DNA of 64,000 nt, taken from NCBI GenBank assembly GCA_021831785.1, contig JAKBMB010000006.1, positions 124,001-188,000 of the forward strand, given 5' to 3'. Under the pieces are notes generated by a model. That model was not told the origin of the DNA and did not search any database. It worked only from the letters and a program-made list of their open reading frames with translations. Below are positions 61,859 to 64,000 of this stretch, piece after piece. Origin of the DNA: Deltaproteobacteria bacterium. GTDB lineage: Bacteria > Desulfobacterota > Binatia > Binatales > Binataceae. Numbering within the stretch: position 1 is the first letter of the stretch; each line of letters opens with the position of its first letter. The position numbers and the translations under genes were made by a program.

Positions 61859-64000
61859 ATGGCTAACCGGATAACCCTCAGAGGCGCGCGCCAGCACAAC
61901 CTCAAAGACATCGATCTTGAGATCCCCCGCGACCGGCTGGTGGTGATCACCGGATTGTCCGGTTCCGGCAAGTCCTCGCTCGCCTTCGACACGATCTACG
62001 CCGAGGGTCAGCGGCGCTATGTGGAGTCGCTCTCGGCCTACGCGCGCCAATTTCTCGAACAGATGGAGAAACCCGACGTTGACTCCATCGAAGGTCTTTC
62101 GCCCGCGATTTCGATCGAGCAGAAGAGCGCTTCGAACAACCCTCGATCTACGGTCGGCACCATCACCGAAATCTACGACTACCTGCGCCTGTTGTTCGCG
62201 CGCGTCGGGCGTCCGTTCTGCTACAACTGCGGGCGCGAGATCACGACCCAGACCGTGCAGCAGATTGTCGACCGAATCATGACCTGGCCCGAGACCACGC
62301 GGGTTCAGATACTCGCGCCAATCGTGCGCGGGCGCAAGGGTGAATATCGCAAAGAGCTCAACGATTTGCGCCACGCCGGGTTCGTGCGGGCAAAAATCGA
62401 CGGCCAACTGCGCGATCTCGGCGATGAAATCGCGCTCAACAAGAACCGCCACCACACGATTGAGGTTGTGGTTGACCGGCTGGCGATTCGCGGCGGAATC
62501 GAAAAGCGGTTGGCGGATTCTTTGGAGGTCGCGTTCAGGCACGGCGGCGATCTGCTTAAAATCGAACGGCTGGGTGAGGACGCCGGCGAAGAAATCTACT
62601 TTAGTCAGCGCTTTGCGTGCGTGGAATGCGGCACGTCGTACCCGGAAATTACTCCGCGGATGTTCTCCTTTAACAGTCCGCACGGGGCCTGTCCGAATTG
62701 CTCCGGAATCGGCGCGGTGACCTATTTCGATCCGGATTTGGTCGTCGCCGACGGCGAGTTGAGCCTGTCGCAGGGCGCGCTCGCTCCGTGGACCGGCCAC
62801 GGCGTGCGCCTGGTGCTGGAGGCGCTGGCCGCGCATTACGGCTTCAGCCTCGACCAGAGTTGGAAGAGCCTGCCGCCCCGGGTCCGCAAGGCGATCCTCT
62901 ACGGCTCGGGGGATGAGGAGATCGAGCTCTATCGCGGGCGCGACGGCGGCCGACACGCCTATCGGCGGCCGTTCGAAGGCGTGCTGGCCTGGCTGGAACG
63001 GCGCCACCGCGAGAGCGAGTGGGGCAGCGTGCGGCACTCGCTCGAAGGGTACATGAGCAAGCGCCCCTGTCCGGTCTGCAACGGAAGCCGGCTTAAGAAG
63101 GAAAGTCTTTACGTTCGCTTCAACGGCCGATCGATTCATGAGGTCGTGGCGATGACGGTCGGCGAGGCGCTGGCGTTCTTTTCGGCGCCGGAGCTGAGCG
63201 CGCAGGAGGCGGAGATTGCGCGCCTGCTTCTGAAGGAGATAGGCGAGCGGCTGAGATTCATGACCGACGTCGGCCTCGACTATCTGACGCTTGATCGCGC
63301 CGCCGAGACGCTGGCCGGCGGTGAAGGCCAGCGCATCCGGCTGGCCACCCAGATCGGCTCAAGCCTGGTCGGCGTGCTCTACGTGCTGGACGAGCCTTCG
63401 ATCGGCCTTCATCCGCGCGACAATGCCCGCTTGCTGGGCACGCTCAAGCGCCTTCGCGACCTGGGGAACACCGTGCTGGTAGTGGAGCACGATCGCGAAA
63501 TGATGCTGCAGGCGGACCATCTGGTTGACATGGGCCCCGGCGCGGGGGCCGAGGGCGGCTATGTCGTCGCGCAAGGCTCGCCCGAGGAGGTGATGCGCAA
63601 CGCGGCCTCGCTCACCGGCCAGTACCTGTCAGGGGCGCTCGAAATTCCGGTTCCGGGCCGGCGCCGCGCGCCGGGCGCGCGATGGCTTACGATCAAAGGG
63701 GCGCGGCAGAACAATTTGCGCGAGCTTACGGCCGCCTTCCCGCTCGGCGTGATCACCTGCGTCACCGGGGTCTCGGGTTCCGGCAAATCCACCCTGATCC
63801 TCGACACGTTGTATAAGGCCCTGGCGCACAAGCTTAACGGCAGCCATGAGCGCGCCGGGGCTTTCGATCGCATCGAAGGCCTGGAGCATCTGGACAAGGT
63901 AATCAACGTCGACCAGGCGCCTATCGGACGCACCCCGCGCTCGAACCCGGCCACGTACACCGGCATGTTTACGCCGGTGCGGGAGCTCTTCGCGCGTCTG
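61859..64000 (+). CDS. uvrA: excinuclease ABC subunit UvrA, 3' part beyond window
   Basis: From the ATG at 61859 the frame runs open to the right edge: 714 of roughly 940 residues. First nucleotide-binding domain: [20 protein letters not shown] with Walker A. The first zinc finger pairs CYNCGREI with a later module ([16 protein letters not shown]). A further Cys pair is CPVCNGSRL. The ABC signature reads [20 protein letters not shown], where most UvrA proteins have LSGGE; it is followed by [16 protein letters not shown]. The second domain has [18 protein letters not shown]. It lies ten bases after pdxA. Confidence 0.97.
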   Translation, partial: MANRITLRGARQHNLKDIDLEIPRDRLVVITGLSGSGKSSLAFDTIYAEGQRRYVESLSAYARQFLEQMEKPDVDSIEGLSPAISIEQKSASNNPRSTVGTITEIYDYLRLLFARVGRPFCYNCGREITTQTVQQIVDRIMTWPETTRVQILAPIVRGRKGEYRKELNDLRHAGFVRAKIDGQLRDLGDEIALNKNRHHTIEVVVDRLAIRGGIEKRLADSLEVAFRHGGDLLKIERLGEDAGEEIYFSQRFACVECGTSYPEITPRMFSFNSPHGACPNCSGIGAVTYFDPDLVVADGELSLSQGALAPWTGHGVRLVLEALAAHYGFSLDQSWKSLPPRVRKAILYGSGDEEIELYRGRDGGRHAYRRPFEGVLAWLERRHRESEWGSVRHSLEGYMSKRPCPVCNGSRLKKESLYVRFNGRSIHEVVAMTVGEALAFFSAPELSAQEAEIARLLLKEIGERLRFMTDVGLDYLTLDRAAETLAGGEGQRIRLATQIGSSLVGVLYVLDEPSIGLHPRDNARLLGTLKRLRDLGNTVLVVEHDREMMLQADHLVDMGPGAGAEGGYVVAQGSPEEVMRNAASLTGQYLSGALEIPVPGRRRAPGARWLTIKGARQNNLRELTAAFPLGVITCVTGVSGSGKSTLILDTLYKALAHKLNGSHERAGAFDRIEGLEHLDKVINVDQAPIGRTPRSNPATYTGMFTPVRELFARL

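Noticed and set aside
61682-63139. A 485-codon minus-strand frame across pdxA and uvrA
   Set aside because: Both plus-strand genes are certain and conserved; the antisense translation is unlike any protein I know.

Overview
The window comes from a GC-rich Gram-negative bacterium able to degrade aromatic compounds anaerobically. Nothing here fixes the taxon. The gene content (ATP-dependent benzoyl-CoA reductase, two [NiFe] hydrogenases, c-type cytochromes, and an mfd / parvulin / pdxA / uvrA housekeeping string) suggests an uncultured deltaproteobacterial or Binatota-like lineage; that placement is inference.

Left edge (1-5.6 kb, degraded): an alpha/beta hydrolase-phosphoribosyltransferase fusion cut by the window edge, two decayed genes (a small Cys protein and a haem-binding-domain protein that has lost its CxxCH), an O-methyltransferase with a small cytochrome c, and a frameshifted and internally deleted IS1380-type transposase.

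Aromatic core (5.6-27.8 kb, plus strand): a molybdenum enzyme, its four-cluster ferredoxin and a membrane anchor resembling phenylacetyl-CoA:acceptor oxidoreductase (padBCD), then indolepyruvate-type ferredoxin oxidoreductase (iorAB), a remnant of the ring-opening hydrolase oah, and dienoyl-CoA hydratase (dch). A PadR regulator and the four subunits of a class I benzoyl-CoA reductase follow. Next come a small CxxC protein, a hemerythrin, an aryl-CoA ligase, the three 4-hydroxybenzoyl-CoA reductase subunits and a hotdog thioesterase. Read together: arylpyruvates go through arylacetyl-CoA and arylglyoxylate to benzoyl-CoA, 4-hydroxybenzoate reaches benzoyl-CoA by ligase plus dehydroxylation, and the ring is then reduced with reduced ferredoxin and ATP.

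Hydrogenase block (28-46.5 kb): a minus-strand run of about 12.5 kb encodes a membrane-bound group 1 uptake hydrogenase (hyaABC-like), its protease, a lipoprotein cytochrome c, hypFCDE, an enoyl-CoA hydratase, hypAB and a sulfide:quinone-reductase-like flavoprotein. Divergent from it is a plus-strand group 3b-type cytosolic hydrogenase operon (hydB, a cNMP-binding protein, hydG, hydD, hydA, protease) ending in a truncated hypA copy.

46.5-50 kb: a 2-oxoacid:ferredoxin oxidoreductase (fused gamma-delta, alpha, beta), a candidate phenylglyoxylate or pyruvate oxidoreductase. Sigma-54-like -24/-12 elements precede the pad, benzoyl-CoA reductase, oxidoreductase and both hydrogenase operons. Two of them share an identical 15-mer, which suggests one sigma-54 regulon.

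50-51.4 kb is a degraded patch: an IS110 C-terminal remnant, a RelE/Phd-type toxin-antitoxin pair and a DUF3883-like fragment. The rest is chromosomal: dienelactone hydrolase, a monothiol glutaredoxin with BolA, an unknown 414-residue protein, a D-2-hydroxyacid dehydrogenase, then mfd, a parvulin-type chaperone, pdxA and the 5' part of uvrA, which runs off the right edge.
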